Below are positions 44,679 to 57,533 of a DNA stretch of 64,000 nt, piece after piece; the stretch's first letter is position 1, and each line of letters begins with the position of its first letter. The notes below the pieces were generated by a model. The model did no database searches. It saw only the letters and a list, made by a program, of their open reading frames with translations, and was not told where the DNA came from. Location of the stretch: contig NC_083379.1 of NCBI RefSeq assembly GCF_031755915.1, positions 20,904,001-20,968,000 on the forward strand, written 5' to 3'. The translations under genes and the position numbers were made by a program. The DNA comes from Ziziphus jujuba (taxonomy: Eukaryota; Streptophyta; Magnoliopsida; Rosales; Rhamnaceae).

Positions 44679-47509
44679 TTAAATGCAGCACTCATGTTAT
44701 ACTCACCCGGTAAATCAAGCTTGTAGGCATTCTTGTTATTCGGCTCCAAAACTTGAAAAAGTCCATCCATAGGCAGCATGAGCTTTGACTTTCTTTGTTT
44801 AGGAAACCTTTCCTTTCATAAGTGCAACCAAGCCAATTCTCCTGGGTCAAACACTATTACAACAAAATCTAGAAATACATGCTCATTATGGTAAAAATTA
44901 CACTTTTTAAAATTACCAAACAATATTTCCCAAATTTTCAAATTGCCACTAAGTAAAGCTCTCAACAATGCAGATAAAGTTCTATGCAATAAAGACATCT
45001 TTAAATAAGTATCTTTAAAATTCATGGTCAGCAAAGATTTCTTATTCATAATTACTTTATTAACATCACCAAAGCTAAGATAAAAATTTATATTCTTCCT
45101 TTCTTGTCTTCCTTTTCCTTTCTCACTCAATGCCATTTCACCTTCCTCACTCTCGGCTTTTGCACCAAATTTTTCACTCTTGGTTTTATTAAAATCTTTC
45201 CACACAACCTGAGTATTAGAATACTTACCTTGGATAGCAAGCTCACCTTTTCCCTCTTGATTGGATGGTAGTCCACTTGGAATTTCATTTGGGAAGACAT
45301 CTCCAAATTCCTTCAAAAGAGAAATCATTGAACTTGGCAATTCAAGTTCTTCAAAGTTAGTTTGATCATTAAAATAATTTTCTTTATAAATCATGACCAG
45401 TAAAGGTTTCTTACACTCAATAACCTTATTAATATCCCTTAAACTCAAATAAAAGTTGCTACTTGACCTTTCTTTTCTTTCTTTTTCTTTTTCCCCCTTG
45501 GATTGGCGCAAACCTTCGGATTTCCCTTCCTTCTCCAAGCTTTAGGGTTTGCCACTCTCTTTCCCCTCTCTTTTGATTTTTCCTTGATCTTTCCACTCAA
45601 TATGAGTCTTAGAAACCTTACCTTGATCAACAACCTCATTCTTACCTTCTTGAAAGGATGGTGAAGCCGTTGGTGCCATACTTGCTTTTTCCTTAAGCTT
45701 TTCGGCTTCTCTCCTTTGTTGCATTTGTAATTGGTCTTTGTAAACCTCTTTAGGAGATAATGGTTCCAGCTTGACCTTCTTCCCTTTAAACCTAAAAACA
45801 ATACTATTTTCTCGACCAAAATGAGCAGCATCTTTATCAAATTGCCATGGTCTACCTAATAGTATATGTCCAGCAATCATGGGTACAATATCACATAAAA
45901 CTACATCCTCATATCTACCTATATTAAATTTTACTTTGGCTTGTTTATTCACTTTTATTTCACCACTATCATTAAGCCATTGTAATCTATAAGGTTCTGG
46001 ATGTTTAATAGTTATTAAGCCTAATATATCAACTACAATGTTACTAATTACATTTGTACAACTTCCACTATCAATAATCATACTACAAATCTTACCTTGA
46101 ATTTGACATCGGGTGTGGAAGATGTTCTCTCTTTGAATTTCATCCTCATCTTTGTATGCAGCAAGTACTCTCCTAGAAAGCAAGTTTAATTCAGCATTGG
46201 ATGCTTGCAAGGTTTCGGGTTCATCCTCCAAGTCCTCCTCCTCTTGCTTGGCTTCATCCTCACTTTCTTCACTTTTCGATTCTAGCTCGTCATTGCCCTT
46301 TAACACCATGATTCTTCTATTCGGGCATTGGCTAGCGACGTGTCCTCCTCCCTGGCACTTAAAACACACAATATCATGAGTTCTAGAAGGTTTAGGATCT
46401 AATTTTACCTCATTCCTTGGTGCTTGGACAGATTCGGTTCTAGTCTCCTTCCTTGGCCAATGTGAACTTTCTTCTTTGACTTTCGGCTTTGGCTTGCTTT
46501 CATAGATGGGATTGTTCCTCCAGCCACTAGAATTGGACCTTCCACTGTTGGAAACACCTCCAAACCATGATCTTACACCCCTCCTCTTGAATTGATGCTC
46601 TAATTTAATAGCCACATGCAACATCTCCTCCAATTCCACATATTGTTGCAATTCTAGTTGATTGGCTATTTCACGATTCAAACCACCAAGAAACCTTTCC
46701 ATGGTTGCTTCCCTATCTTCATTCAAGTTCAATCTCATCATAAGCATCTCCATCTCCTTGTAATAATCCTCCACGGATCCATGTCCTTGAGATAAAGATT
46801 GAAGTCTTTAATGCAGCAACCTATGATAGTGTGATGGTACGAATCGCTTCCGCATGGCTCCTTTCATTTGTCGCCATGTAGTAATCAAGTCATCACCAAC
46901 TCTCCTTCGGGTGTTTTGCTCATTGGTCCACCATTGGAGTGCATAATGGCCAAATCTCATTGCTGCCAATTTCACCTTCTTAGCCTCCGAATAATTATGG
47001 CGGTCAAATATCATCTCCATTTTTTCTTCCCACTCCAAATATGCTTCGGGGTCACTTTTTCCCATGAATGGTGGGATGTTGATCTTGATATTGCTAAGAT
47101 TGTCATCTGTTTCTTCCCTCCTATATCTTCCATGGCCAGCTCTATCTTGGACAGCAAAAGTTTTGTTCATACCTTCCTCAAAGTCTCCACCGAATGGCTC
47201 CTCATTAAATTCCTCTCTTGGTCTCTCGTGACCTCCTCGTCCTCGGCCTCGTCCTCTATGGAATTCTTGCCTATTTCTTGTGTTTGGAATTCCTTGGGAA
47301 ACTTCCAACCTTCCCATCCTTTGATTCACATGCTCAATTTGAGCACTAACCCACTGTATTGACTCCAAAACAGCTCTCATGTCCACTTGGTCTCCGCTCC
47401 CGGTAGCTCGAGCATCGCCATGGTATGCTACGGACTCCTCCTCATTGATCCTCAAGGGTGGATCTCCTCTTCTTATTCTAGAATCTGCCATGTTAGTAAA
47501 ATACTGCAA
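44679..47509 (-). pseudogene. Gag-protease-relic polyprotein of element D
   Basis: Minus-strand counterpart of the C ORF, starting MADSRIRRGDPP at about 47491 (upstream ATG 47509). Same order: capsid, zinc knuckle CFKC-x4-H-x4-C, protease with DSG intact, doubled linker, integrase-core piece (RTLSALLRALLSGNLKIW), RT piece (FGNFKKCNFYHNEHVFLDFVV), integrase C-terminus. Three in-frame stops break it: TAA for the Gln in LLHQRLQ at about 46809, TAA near 45542, and TGA for an Arg after LAWLHL at 44816. No frameshift separates the pieces. The Galadriel fragment cuts the last part. Confidence 0.93.
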
Positions 47510-48573
47510 AAAATAAAATAAATCCTCACAATATTCACTCCCTCACGTGTTTCACTTAAACAAGGTCTCGACACTCGTGTTTGCACATTAGTTTTGGCTT
47601 TTACCCTCTTTTAAGCTCACACACTCTTGCCTTTTTCCACTCAATGAATTATCTCAAAGTTCTAATTAAAACACCCAAAAAACAGCAATTAGATCACTAG
47701 TATATTTTAATTAAACTTATCAACAAAACAGTAAGCAAAAATAAACAAATACCGAATGGAATGAAAATACCTATTTTCGATTTTTTCTAGACAAAATAAA
47801 GCAAATTAATGAGAAAATTTTGGAATTTTGAAGAACTGGACCAGATGGTAATAGATTATGAGTTCAAGAACAAAATTCTAGAAAAAGAAATTCAAATACG
47901 AACAAGAATCAAAGAGAACAAAATTATAGAAAAGTGTTGGTTGTTGTTGATCAAGCAGCAACTCAAATATTGAAATAATTCTTAAAAAAAACAGCAGCTC
48001 CAACAAATTTCCAGCAAACAAATCAAACTCCAACAAACCGAAATATTTTTCTGTTTTTTTTTTTTTTTTATTCGGCTTTACCTCCTTTTTTTTTTTTCAC
48101 TCACAGAATATAAACAACTGCAGTAGCAAGAATAATTACCAAAATTACAATTCCAATTCTAAAACAAACACCAAACCCGTGACCTCCAAATAAACACAAA
48201 TGTGGAGTTTTTTTTTTTTTTTTTTTTTTTAAATGTTGCCGCAAGCTCTTTTTTTTTTTCTCTTTTTTTTTTTGTGAATATATGAATGCAAATATCTAAG
48301 ACTAAAACAGCAAAGAAAAATCAACAAAAACCAAATTAACAAGAACAATGATAAAAGACAACCAACAAACTAGGAAACAAAAATACGATAAAACTAGGAA
48401 ATCCTAAATCAACTAGGAATGAATTTTTTTTTTTTTTTTTTTTTTGTAAGATGCTGAACGTGTATAGGATGGATGCAACCTTAACCTAATACTAAAATTG
48501 CAGAATAACACAAAAACAAATAAAGCAAATAAAGATATATCAAACCTGAACAAAACTTAGCTCTGATACCAAA
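47510..48573 (-). other. Leader of element D
   Basis: Contains the perfect primer site (complement of GCTCTGATACCA at 48560-48571) next to the 5' LTR, and in sense several A runs (plus-strand T runs near 48055, 48088, 48211, 48250 and 48426), matching the leader of C. Confidence 0.85.
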
Positions 48574-49710
48574 TGATACGAACCTAGGACGACCTGCTCC
48601 TAAACCCGTATTATATTAGCCCGGATCTTTAATTAAGTTCAAGTTCTAATGGAATGGACCTCAACCCCTAACCAACCTGTGGTTAGAAACCTTGGTATAA
48701 TGTAGACGCCACAATAGGGGATGGAAAACCTATTGATAAGTCAAGCTAAAACAACCAATTCTCTAATGGTGTCTTAGGTGTTCTCAAAGAACAAAGAGAT
48801 AATTAATCTCACAAGTATTTTCTCAATCAAATCAAAGTTGTTTTCTTATTGATAACTAAGCCTTTAAATAGGCTACAAAGCCATGAAATAAAACCCTAGA
48901 ACATAAAGAAAACCAGCCACCACACATAAAGAAACCTAGTTGGCTGAAACTATACTTCCTTTCCTAATCTAAGTTTGATTAATTAATTCCTTTATATTAA
49001 ATTAGGAATTAATTAATTTACAATGGAAAGAATAAAATAAAAACCTTCCTAAAGTTATTTTTCCAGAAAATAAATAAATAAAAGCCAAAAAGTAATGGTA
49101 GTTTCCTAAAACAAAAAGTAAAAACAAATTAGGAAACTAAAAATGCTAGCCTTTTTGATCAAGTTGACTTTGATCAATCTTTGACCTCTTTGAGCTTCAA
49201 ATCAGCTTCTAGATGATTTGTAGGATGCCAAATAAGCTGAATATGAAGTCCCACACGTTTCCCATGCTTGGAAAAATAAGAAAAGGCTAATATAGTAAAA
49301 TACAGTAAAGCTAGCAAGCAATATAGCAAATTCGGCCAAATTCTTGATGCTGTCCGTACAAGCCCTTTTTGATTGCATTTGAGGCTGCTTTAACTTGATT
49401 CCATGACCTCTTAGGCATATGTATTGAACCCATAAAGCATTGGAACCATTTCATACTTCCCGGACTCCAAATATGTACCAAAACCGTCACCCGGGTTCGT
49501 ATCAGCTTCCACCACTTGAATGCTTCGAATAGGCTTTGTATCTTCAAGTATGGACAAGCTCTGTTAAGATTGATTACCCTCTGTATAAATACTCCCAGGT
49601 TGCCCTTAAATCTCTTAATTTGAGCTCTTGTGATTGGCCTAGTCTTCATCCGTATCGAGTCAGCACCCCAACGGGTTATCGGTGGAGCGGGCTTGGGCGG
49701 AATCACATCA
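48574..49710 (-). repeat. 5' LTR of element D
   Basis: 1,137 bp, in sense TGATGTGATTCC to CGTATCA, close to 41567-42702. The open stretch at 49311-49706 is the CR-like coding segment read through with no start of its own, not a gene. Confidence 0.93.
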
Positions 49711-50619
49711 CTATTGGTGGCAAAGGATGAAGAATGAGGTTACAAATTATGTATCTAAGTGTTTGGTATGTCAGTAGACAAAGGCAAAGACAAAACATTT
49801 GCAACATTTGCCTATTCTAGTATGGAGGTGGGAATACCACCATTGACTTCTTGTTCAAGCTTCCTTATACTCAGTTAGGTCATTATGGTATTTGGGTGGT
49901 TGTTGACTGACTTACAAAATCCACTCACTTCTTGCTGATGTCATGAGCCATAAACATTATAGGGTTTGGCTAAGCTTTATGAATTTACATGGCGCTCCTA
50001 TGCCTATTATCTCAAATAAGGACATGAGATTCACATCCAGGTTTTGGAAGAGTTTGCTACCAGCTTTGGGTACTAAATTACATTTTAGTACTGCTTCCTA
50101 CACTACCTCCCATACAAGGCCCCCTATATATTGGAATGAGATTGGTGATCAGCAACCTAAAGGTCCTGATTATGTACGATGATAGTGGATAAAGTCAAGA
50201 TCATTTATGAGAGGTTAAAGGTAGCCAAGATAGACAAAATAGTTATGCAGATGTTAGAAGAAAAGACCTTGAGTTCGAGATTTGTGATGAATTGTTCTTG
50301 AATCTGTCACCTTAGAAATGAGTATTGCATTTTGGGAAGGGAGGGAAAATAAGTCCAAGGTACAATAGGACACATGAGATCATTGAAAGAGTTATAGTTA
50401 TTACCTATCGGCTTTCTTTACATATGGAGCTCTCTCATATTCATTTTGTTTTCCATGTGTCTATACTTCATAAGTATAGATTGGACCCCTCACATGTGTT
50501 AGAGACTCAGCAAATTCAGTTGAGGGAGGACTTATTATATTAGGAGCATTCCGTATAGATCTTTGATTGTAGAAATCAAAAGCATTATACCAAGACCATA
50601 CCCTTGGTGAAAGACATAT
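49711..50619 (+). pseudogene. Tekay-like integrase relic, continuation
   Basis: Resumes the pol relic of 40752-41566 after element D: WWQRMKNEVTNYVSKCLVCQ (zinc finger CxxC), IDFLFKLPYTQLGHYGIWVVVD (first Asp), then 49943-50182 with IISNKDMRFTSRFW (DRD changed to NKD) and a scrambled HPQTDG region. The C-terminal domain at 50325-50543 reads KISPRYNRTHEIIERV and FHVSILHKYRLDPSHVL. Ends at element E insertion near KTIPLVK. Inactive. Confidence 0.85.
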
Positions 50620-51758
50620 TGATATGAACATAGGTCAACGTGCTACTAAATCCATATTGTACTAGCGCTGATTGAAATTAAGTTTAGATTCTTATGGTCA
50701 CATTGACCCCTAATCAACTTATGATTAAAAACCTTTGTATATGATGAAGATACCACAATAGGTGATGGATGTCCTATTAATAAGTCAAACTAAAACACTC
50801 GATCTCTATTCGATGTTTTAGGTGTTCAAAGAGATTAAAGAGAATTCTTTCTCACAATTAAATTAACATATGAATAATGATCTAATCTCCCATTCCATTG
50901 AAAAATAAGCCCTTAAATAAGCTAAAGTTATAAAATATCAAACCCTAAAATAACTAGGTTAATTTCGGCCAACATAGAAAGAAATTGGAAAGTGGCTTAA
51001 ATTTACAGGTCATTTCCTAAACAATTTTGGGTTAATTAGTTCCTTAATTTTGAAAAATAAATTAATTAATTTACAATAAAATATTAAAATTTCAACCTTC
51101 CTAAATTATTTTTTCAAGCAAATAATTAAATAAAAACCAAAATAAAAGACTATTTCCTAAAACAAAAAGTCAAATTTTAGATTTGGAGAGTAGTTGACTA
51201 GTTTCTCAAATAAGCTGTCTTTGCCTAATCATCATCCAGTTTAAGCTCCAAATCAGACCTAATATGCCATATAGAATTCCAATTAGGATTAGAACTGGTC
51301 AGTACACATTACGAATGATTGGAACGATCAAAGCTTACTTGGATTACAGGATAGCTACTTCATAGCACCAAAATAGTGAAATTTAGCAATATTAAAGGCT
51401 TGTGCGCAAATGATAATTTTGATTCCTTTGATTCTGCGTTGTCATGATTCTATGGCCTCTTGGTGAGCTCAAATACATTCATAGGCTAACAAACCAGTCC
51501 CCTACTGCTCGGAGTCCATAGATGTACCAAAACAGCATTTAAGTCCATTTCTACCTTCATAACTTGGATGTACAGTAAAGGCTTTGAATCTTTGGGTATT
51601 ATCATGCCTTCTTGAGATTTAATAACACCTTGAATAAAAGTAACTAGATTTTTCTTAAATCTCTTCGCTTGTGCCCTAGTAAGTGGCCCTGTCTTCTGTT
51701 GCATGGATCAGCACCACCGGATGTAGTTGATTGTATGTATACAGGCGGATTCTCATCA
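50620..51758 (-). repeat. 3' LTR of element E
   Basis: 1,139 bp, in sense TGATGAGAATCC to CATATCA. The polypurine tract (plus-strand TTCCCCTCCTTTT) follows. GPLTRAQAKRFKKNLVTFIQGVI is open at about 51600-51700 and matches the CR-like motif of the family. Confidence 0.9.
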
Positions 51759-52015
51759 TTCCCCTCCTTTTAAAAAGGATTTTCCCTCAAATAAAAATCA
51801 TCACCTGTAGCAAATGGAGGTAAGTCAGCAACATTAAAGGTAGCACTCACCTGGTAAGTCAAACTTGTAGGCATTTTTATTAACCCTCTGTAGAACTCGA
51901 AAAGGTTCATCTCCTCGAGGCATGAGCTTTGACTTTCATTGTTCCAAAAACCTCTCCATTCTTAAATGCAACCAAACCCAATATTTGAGTTCAAACACTA
52001 GCTTTATTCGGCCTT
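51759..52015 (-). pseudogene. Integrase C-terminus of element E (left piece)
   Basis: In sense: LGLVAFKNGEVF-like, then PRGDEPFRVLQRVNKNAYKFDL, SATFNVADLPPFAT and the polypurine tract. Continues at 57534 across F; the join lies in the integrase core-to-C-terminus spacer. Short indels break it. Confidence 0.75.
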
Positions 52016-53123
52016 TGATGAGAATCGACTCGAGATAGTACAACCAAAAATCTGCTGGGGTACCGACTCGATACGGATGAAGATCGGACCAATCACTAGA
52101 GCTCAAGCCAAGAGGTTTAGGGAAAACCTTGCTGCATTTATCAAGGGAGTAATTCATTCTCAAGAGGGCTTGTCCATACATAAAGATCCAAGACCTGTTT
52201 TGAGCATACAACTGGTGGAAGCCGATACAGGCCCGGGTAGCAGTTTTGGTACATTTAAGGAGTCTGAGCAGCAAGAAATGGTTCCAACTCTTTATAGATT
52301 CAATAAATATCACTAAGAGGTCATGGAAACAAGTTAAGGTAGAAGTAAAACCAACTTGTACGGACAGCTCCAAAATTTGGTCGAAAATTGCTGTATTACT
52401 TGCTGGCTTTACTGTATTTTGCTGAGTTGGCTTTTTCTCTTTCCTCCAAGCAAGGGAAACATGTGGGACTCCATAAAAAGCTTATTTGGCATCTTAAAAA
52501 GCATATTGAAGCTGATTTGGAGCTTAAATTGGTCAAAGATTAGTCAAAGTCAACTTAGTCAGAAAGCTAGTATTTTAGTTTCCTAATTTAATTCTACTTT
52601 TTATTTTAAGAAATCACCATTACTTTTTTACTTTTATTTATTTATTTGCTAGACAAATAAGTTTAGGAAATTTTTCATTGGAAATTAATTAATTCCTAAG
52701 TCAAAATAAAGGAATTAATTAATCCAAATTAGATTAGGGTAGGAGGAGACTTTCGGCCATATTAGGATTCTTCATAGCATGGCCGGTTTTTCCTTTTTGT
52801 TTTAGGGTTTTATTTTGTTTTATCTTAGCCCATAAAAGGGCTTGTTTTGGAAGAAGAACACACCATTAATAATATTCAAAATTTATTTTGTGAGATTGAA
52901 TTTCTCTTTGTTCTTTTGAACACTTAAAACACCATTAGAGAGTGAGTATTTTAGTTTGACTTATCAATAGGACTTCTATCACCTATTGTGGCATCTTCAT
53001 TATATACCAAGGTTTCTAATCACAGGTTTGTTAGGGGTCAAGGTGACCATTAGAACTTGAACATAATTAGATCCAGACTAATATAATACGGGTTTAGGAG
53101 CAGGTCGTCCTACGTTCGCATCA
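52016..53123 (+). repeat. 5' LTR of element F
   Basis: Starts TGATGAGAATCG and ends CGCATCA. The primer site TGGTATCAGAGCC follows at 53126-53138. GPITRAQAKRFRENLAAFI is open near 52086-52142. Confidence 0.92.
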
Positions 53124-53913
53124 TTTGGTATCAGAGCCGAATTTTGTTTAGGTTTAATCTATCTTTATTTGCTTTATTTGTTTCTTTATGTTAATCTGCA
53201 ATTTTAGCACTAGGTTAAGGTTGCTTCTATCATTATACATGTTCAGCATTTTTAAAAAAAATACAAATAAAAAATTAATTCCTAGTTGAATTACGATTCT
53301 CTAGTTTTATCGTATTTTTGTTTCCTAGTTTGTTGGTTTTTTTTCATAATTGTTCTTGTTAATTTTGGTTTTTTTTGCTGCTGGATATTTGAATTTTGGG
53401 TGCTAAAAATATTGGATTAAAATTAGTTAAAGGATTTGATACAAAACTTGAATTACAAGAACAACAACCAACACTATTCCTTAATTTTGTTCGAATTGAT
53501 TCTTATTCAAGTATGAAATTCTTTTTCTAAATTTTTATTCTTGAGCCTTTAATTTCTTACCATCTAGTCCAGTTCTTATTGATTCCAAACTTTCTTGTTA
53601 ATTTGCCTTATTTTGCCTAGAAAAGCTGAAAACTAGGTTTCGCCAATTCATTCGGTATTGCTTGTTCTTGCTAATGTTTATTGATAAGTTTAATTAAAAT
53701 ATACTCATGATCTAATTTGTGTTTTGTGGGTGTTTTAATTAGAACTTTGAGATAAGTCATTGAGAGGAAAAAGACAAGAGGGTGTGAGCTCAAAAGAGGG
53801 TTAAAAGCCGAAGTTAGTGTGCAAACATGAGTGTCAAGTTCTTATTTGAGTGAAACGCGCGAGGGAGTGAATTTGGTGAGGCCTTATTTTATTTTTATAT
53901 TATTCATACTAAC
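53124..53913 (+). other. Leader of element F
   Basis: Primer site at 53126, then non-coding sequence related to the leader of C but shorter, with the long A runs mostly lost (one interrupted run near 53254). Ends at the Gag start ATG at 53914. Confidence 0.75.
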
Positions 53914-56415
53914 ATGGTAGATTCAAGGGTGAGAAAAAGAGATCCACATTTAAGAATTAATGAAGAAGAGTCTGCAGGATTCCATGGTGGTTCCTGAGCT
54001 ACGGGGAGTGGTGAGCGAATGGACATGAGGGCTATATTGGATCAATTGCAGCGGATGAATGCTCGATTTGATAATATAGATCAAAGGATGGACAGGATAG
54101 AAACATCAAAAGGAGGGCAGAATATAAGGCTAGATGCTCATGGAGGTCAAGGTCGAGGTCGAAGAGGCCGAGGGTGACCAAGAGAGGAATTCAGGGGAAG
54201 TAACTTTGGAGATGACTTTGATGAGGGGTTTGATGAAATTTTTGAACCTCAAGAAAGGCCAATCCATGGAAGATCAGCAAGGAATGAAGATGATGATCTA
54301 GGGAATATCAAGGTCAACATTCCACGTTTCATGGGAAAAAATGATCCAGAGGCATATTTGGAATGGGAGGAGAGAATGGAGATGATTTTTTATTGTCATA
54401 ATTATTCGGAGGCCAAGAAGGTGAAGTTGGCAGCAATGGAGTTTGGTCATTATGCACTCCAATGGTGGACCAATGAATAAAACACCCGAAGGAGAGTTGA
54501 TAATGACTTGATCACTACATGGCGACAAATGAAAGGAGCCATGAGAAAGCGGTTCGTACCATCACACTATCATAGGTTGCTGCATCAAAGACTTCAATCT
54601 TTATGTTAAGGAACTAGGTCCGTGAAGGATTATTACAAGGAGATGGAGATGCTTATGATGAGGTTAAGCATAAATGAAGATAGGGAGCGACCATGGCAAG
54701 ATTCCTTGGTGGTTTGAATCATGAGATAGCCAATCAACTAGAATTGCAACAATATATGAAATTGGAGGAGATGTTGTATGTGGCTATTAAGTTGGAGCAT
54801 CAATTCAAGAGGAGGGGTATAGGCTCACGGTTTGGGGGTGTTTCCAATAGCGGAATATCAATTCCAAGTGGCTGAAGAAACAATCCTACCTATGAAAGCA
54901 AGCTAAAGCCGAAGGTGGGAGACGAAAGCACCAATCGGCCAAAAAGGAAGCCTAAAGTCAAATCTATCCAAGCACCAAGGAAAGAAGGTAAATCTAATCC
55001 TAAACCTTCTAGAACTCATGATGTTGTGCACTTTAAGTGCTAGGGAATAGGACACATTGCTAGTCAATGCCCGAATAAGAGGACCATCGTGCTGAAAGGT
55101 AATGGGAAACTAGAATCTGAAGGTGAAGAAAGTGATGCTGAAACCGAAATTAATGGTGAAGAAGTTAGAGATGATGGGCATAATGAATCCGAAACTCTCA
55201 AGGCATCTAGGGTCGATTTGAGTTTAGTAGCAAGAAGATTTCTAAGAATCTACACAGATGAAGACCAAGTTCAAAGAGAGAATATCTTCCACACCCGATG
55301 TGAAATCCAAGGTAAGATTTGTAGTAAGATTATTGATAGTGGAAGTTGTAACAATGTAATTAGTAACATTGTGATTGATAAATTAGGCTTAACAACTATT
55401 AAACATCTAGAACCATGATAGTGCTGAGATGAAAGTGAATAAACAACCAAAGTAAAATTTAGCATAGATAAATATATGGATGTCGTTTTGTGTGATGTTG
55501 TGCCTATGCATGCCAGACATATTCTATTTGGTAGACTATGGCAATTTGATGAAGATGCTATTCAATATGGTCGGGAGAATTGTATTATTTTTAGATTTAA
55601 AGGTAAAAAAGGCAAGCTAGAGCCATTAACTTTTAAGGAAGTGTATAGAGATCAATTACAAATACAACAAAGGAGGGAGGCCGAAAAACTCAAGGAGAAG
55701 GCTAGTATGGTACCTACGGCTTCACCATCCATCCAAGAAGGTAAGTCCTAGCTTGCTGTCCAAGGTAAGCATTCTAAAACACAAATTGAATGGAGAAATC
55801 ATGAGAAAGACAAAAGTGGAGTGAAAAAAATAGAGAAAGCTAAGAGGCTCAGTGAGAAACTTGAGAGAGAGGAAGAATGTGAGGTGGCCAAGAGAGAGAA
55901 AGGAAAATAAAGAAAAGAGAGGAAAAGTAAAAAAATTTATTTTAGTATTGGGGATGTTAACAAGGCTATCTTGAGTAAGAAACCATTGCTAGTCATGAAT
56001 TATAAAAATGCTTATTTAAAGATGCTTTTGTTGTTTAGAACTTTATCTGTATTGTTGAGAGCTTTACTTTGTAGCAATTTGAAAATTAGGAAGAGATTAT
56101 TTGCTAACTTTAAAAGGTGTAACTTTTGCCATAACGAGTATGTATTTCTAGATTTTTTTGTAATAGTGTCTAACCCAGGATATTTGGTTTGGTTGCACTT
56201 ACAAAAGGAGAGGTTTCCAAAACAAATAAAGTTAAAGCTTATGCCACGCGTGGATGGACATTTTCAAGTTTCAGAGCGAATTAACGAGAGTACCTACAAA
56301 CTTGATTTAATAAGTGAGTATAGTGTTAGTGCTACATTTAATGTTGTTGATTTGACTTCTTTTTCTGCAGGTGATGACTTTGATTTGAGGGAAAATCCCT
56401 TCAAGAGGAGGGGAA
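53914..56415 (+). pseudogene. Gag-protease-relic polyprotein of element F
   Basis: Starts with an ATG aligned to the family MADS start (here MVDSRVRKRDP). Many stops (for example TGA near 53996, TAA near 54478 and 54607) and small deletions. Recognisable: FMGKNDPEAYLEWEERMEM, FGHYALQWW, FLGGLNHEIANQLEL, protease KIIDSGSCNNVISN at about 55325-55375, KGKLEPLTFKEVYRDQL. 55971-56438 is open and holds one linker end (KKPLLVMNYKNAYLK), the integrase piece (RTLSVLLRALLCSNLKI), the RT piece (RLFANFKRCNFCHNEYVFLDFFV) and the integrase C-terminus (FPKQIKLKLM to SATFNVVDLTSFS). A one-base shift precedes the LTR; in the correct frame the LTR continues with a CR-like EPITKAQGKRF. Confidence 0.9.
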
Positions 56416-57533
56416 TGATGAGAATCGACCCGAGCTAGTACAACCAACAACCCGCTGGGGTACCAACCCGATACGGATGAAGATCGAACCGATCACTAAA
56501 GCTCAAGGGAAGAGGTTTAGGGAAAAACTTGCTGCCTTTATCCAGGGTGTAATTCATTCTTGATAGAGCTTGTCCATACCCAAAGATCCAAGACCTGCTT
56601 TGAGTATACAAGTGGTGGAAGCCAATACGGGCCCATGTAGCGGTTTTGTTACATTTAAGGAGTCCAGCTAGAAAGAAATGGTTCCAACTCTTTATGGATT
56701 CAATAAATATCCCTAAGAGGTCATGGAAACAAGTCAAGGCAGAAGTAAAACCAACTTGTACGGATAGCTTCAAAATTTGGCCGAAAATTGCTGTATTGCT
56801 TGCTAGCTTTACTGTATTTTGCTGAGTTGGCTTTTTCTCTTTCCTCCAAGCAAGGGCAACGTGTGGGACTCCATAATAAGCTTATTTGGAATCCTACAAA
56901 GCATATTGAAGCTCAGTTGGAGCTCAAATTGATCAAAGATTAGTCAAAGTCAACTTAGTCAAAAAGCTAATATTTTAGTCTCCTAATTTGATTCCACTTT
57001 TTGTTTTAGGAAATTACCATTACTTTTTGAATTTTATTTATTTATTTGCTGGAAACATAAGTTTAGGAAAGTTATTATTTTATTATTTTCATTGGAAATT
57101 AATTAATTTCTAAGTCAAAATAAAGGAATTAATTAATCCAAATTAGATTAGGAAAGGAGGAGACTTTCGGCCATATTAGGATTCTTCATAGCATGGCCGG
57201 TTTTTCCTTTTTGTTTTAAGGTTTTTTTTTTTCTCTTAGTCTATAAAGGGGCTTGTTTTTTTGGAAGAACACACCATTAATAAAATTCAAAATTTATTTT
57301 ATGAGATTAAATTTCTCTTTGTTCTTTTAAACACCTAAAACACCATTAGAGAGTGGGTGTTTTAGTTTGACTTATCAAAAGGACTTCCATCATCTATTGT
57401 GGCGTTTTCATTATATACCAAGTTTTCTAATCACAGGCTGGTTAGGGGTCAAGGCGCCCATTAGAACTTGAACATAATTAGATATGGGCTAATATAATAC
57501 GGATTTAGGAGCAGGTCTCCTAGGTTCGTATCA
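56416..57533 (+). repeat. 3' LTR of element F
   Basis: Preceded by polypurine tract AAGAGGAGGGGAA. Starts TGATGAGAATCG and ends CGTATCA. The target duplication GCCTT follows. Confidence 0.92.

Larger units (their letters stand above)
41567..49710 (-). mobile_element. CRM-like non-autonomous element D with nested Galadriel fragment
   Basis: Minus-strand element with LTRs at 41567-42702 (3') and 48574-49710 (5'), perfect target duplication CTATT (41562-41566 and 49711-49715), inserted in the Tekay-like integrase gene. It has the same Gag-PR-scrambled relic structure as C. About 16 substitutions and one indel separate the LTRs (about 98.6% identity), so it is older than C but still recent. A truncated Galadriel-like element occupies 42767-44678; without it D would be about 6.2 kb, like C. 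Confidence 0.95.
52016..57533 (+). mobile_element. CRM-like non-autonomous element F
   Basis: Plus-strand element of 5.5 kb, perfect target duplication GCCTT (52011-52015 and 57534-57538), inserted in the integrase of E. LTRs 52016-53123 and 56416-57533 differ at about 13 positions in the first 110 bp, so it is much older than C. Its LTR belongs to the TGATGAGAATC subfamily (as A and E), not that of C and D, yet it has the same scrambled integrase-RT-integrase relic. Only one linker copy is present. Confidence 0.95.
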
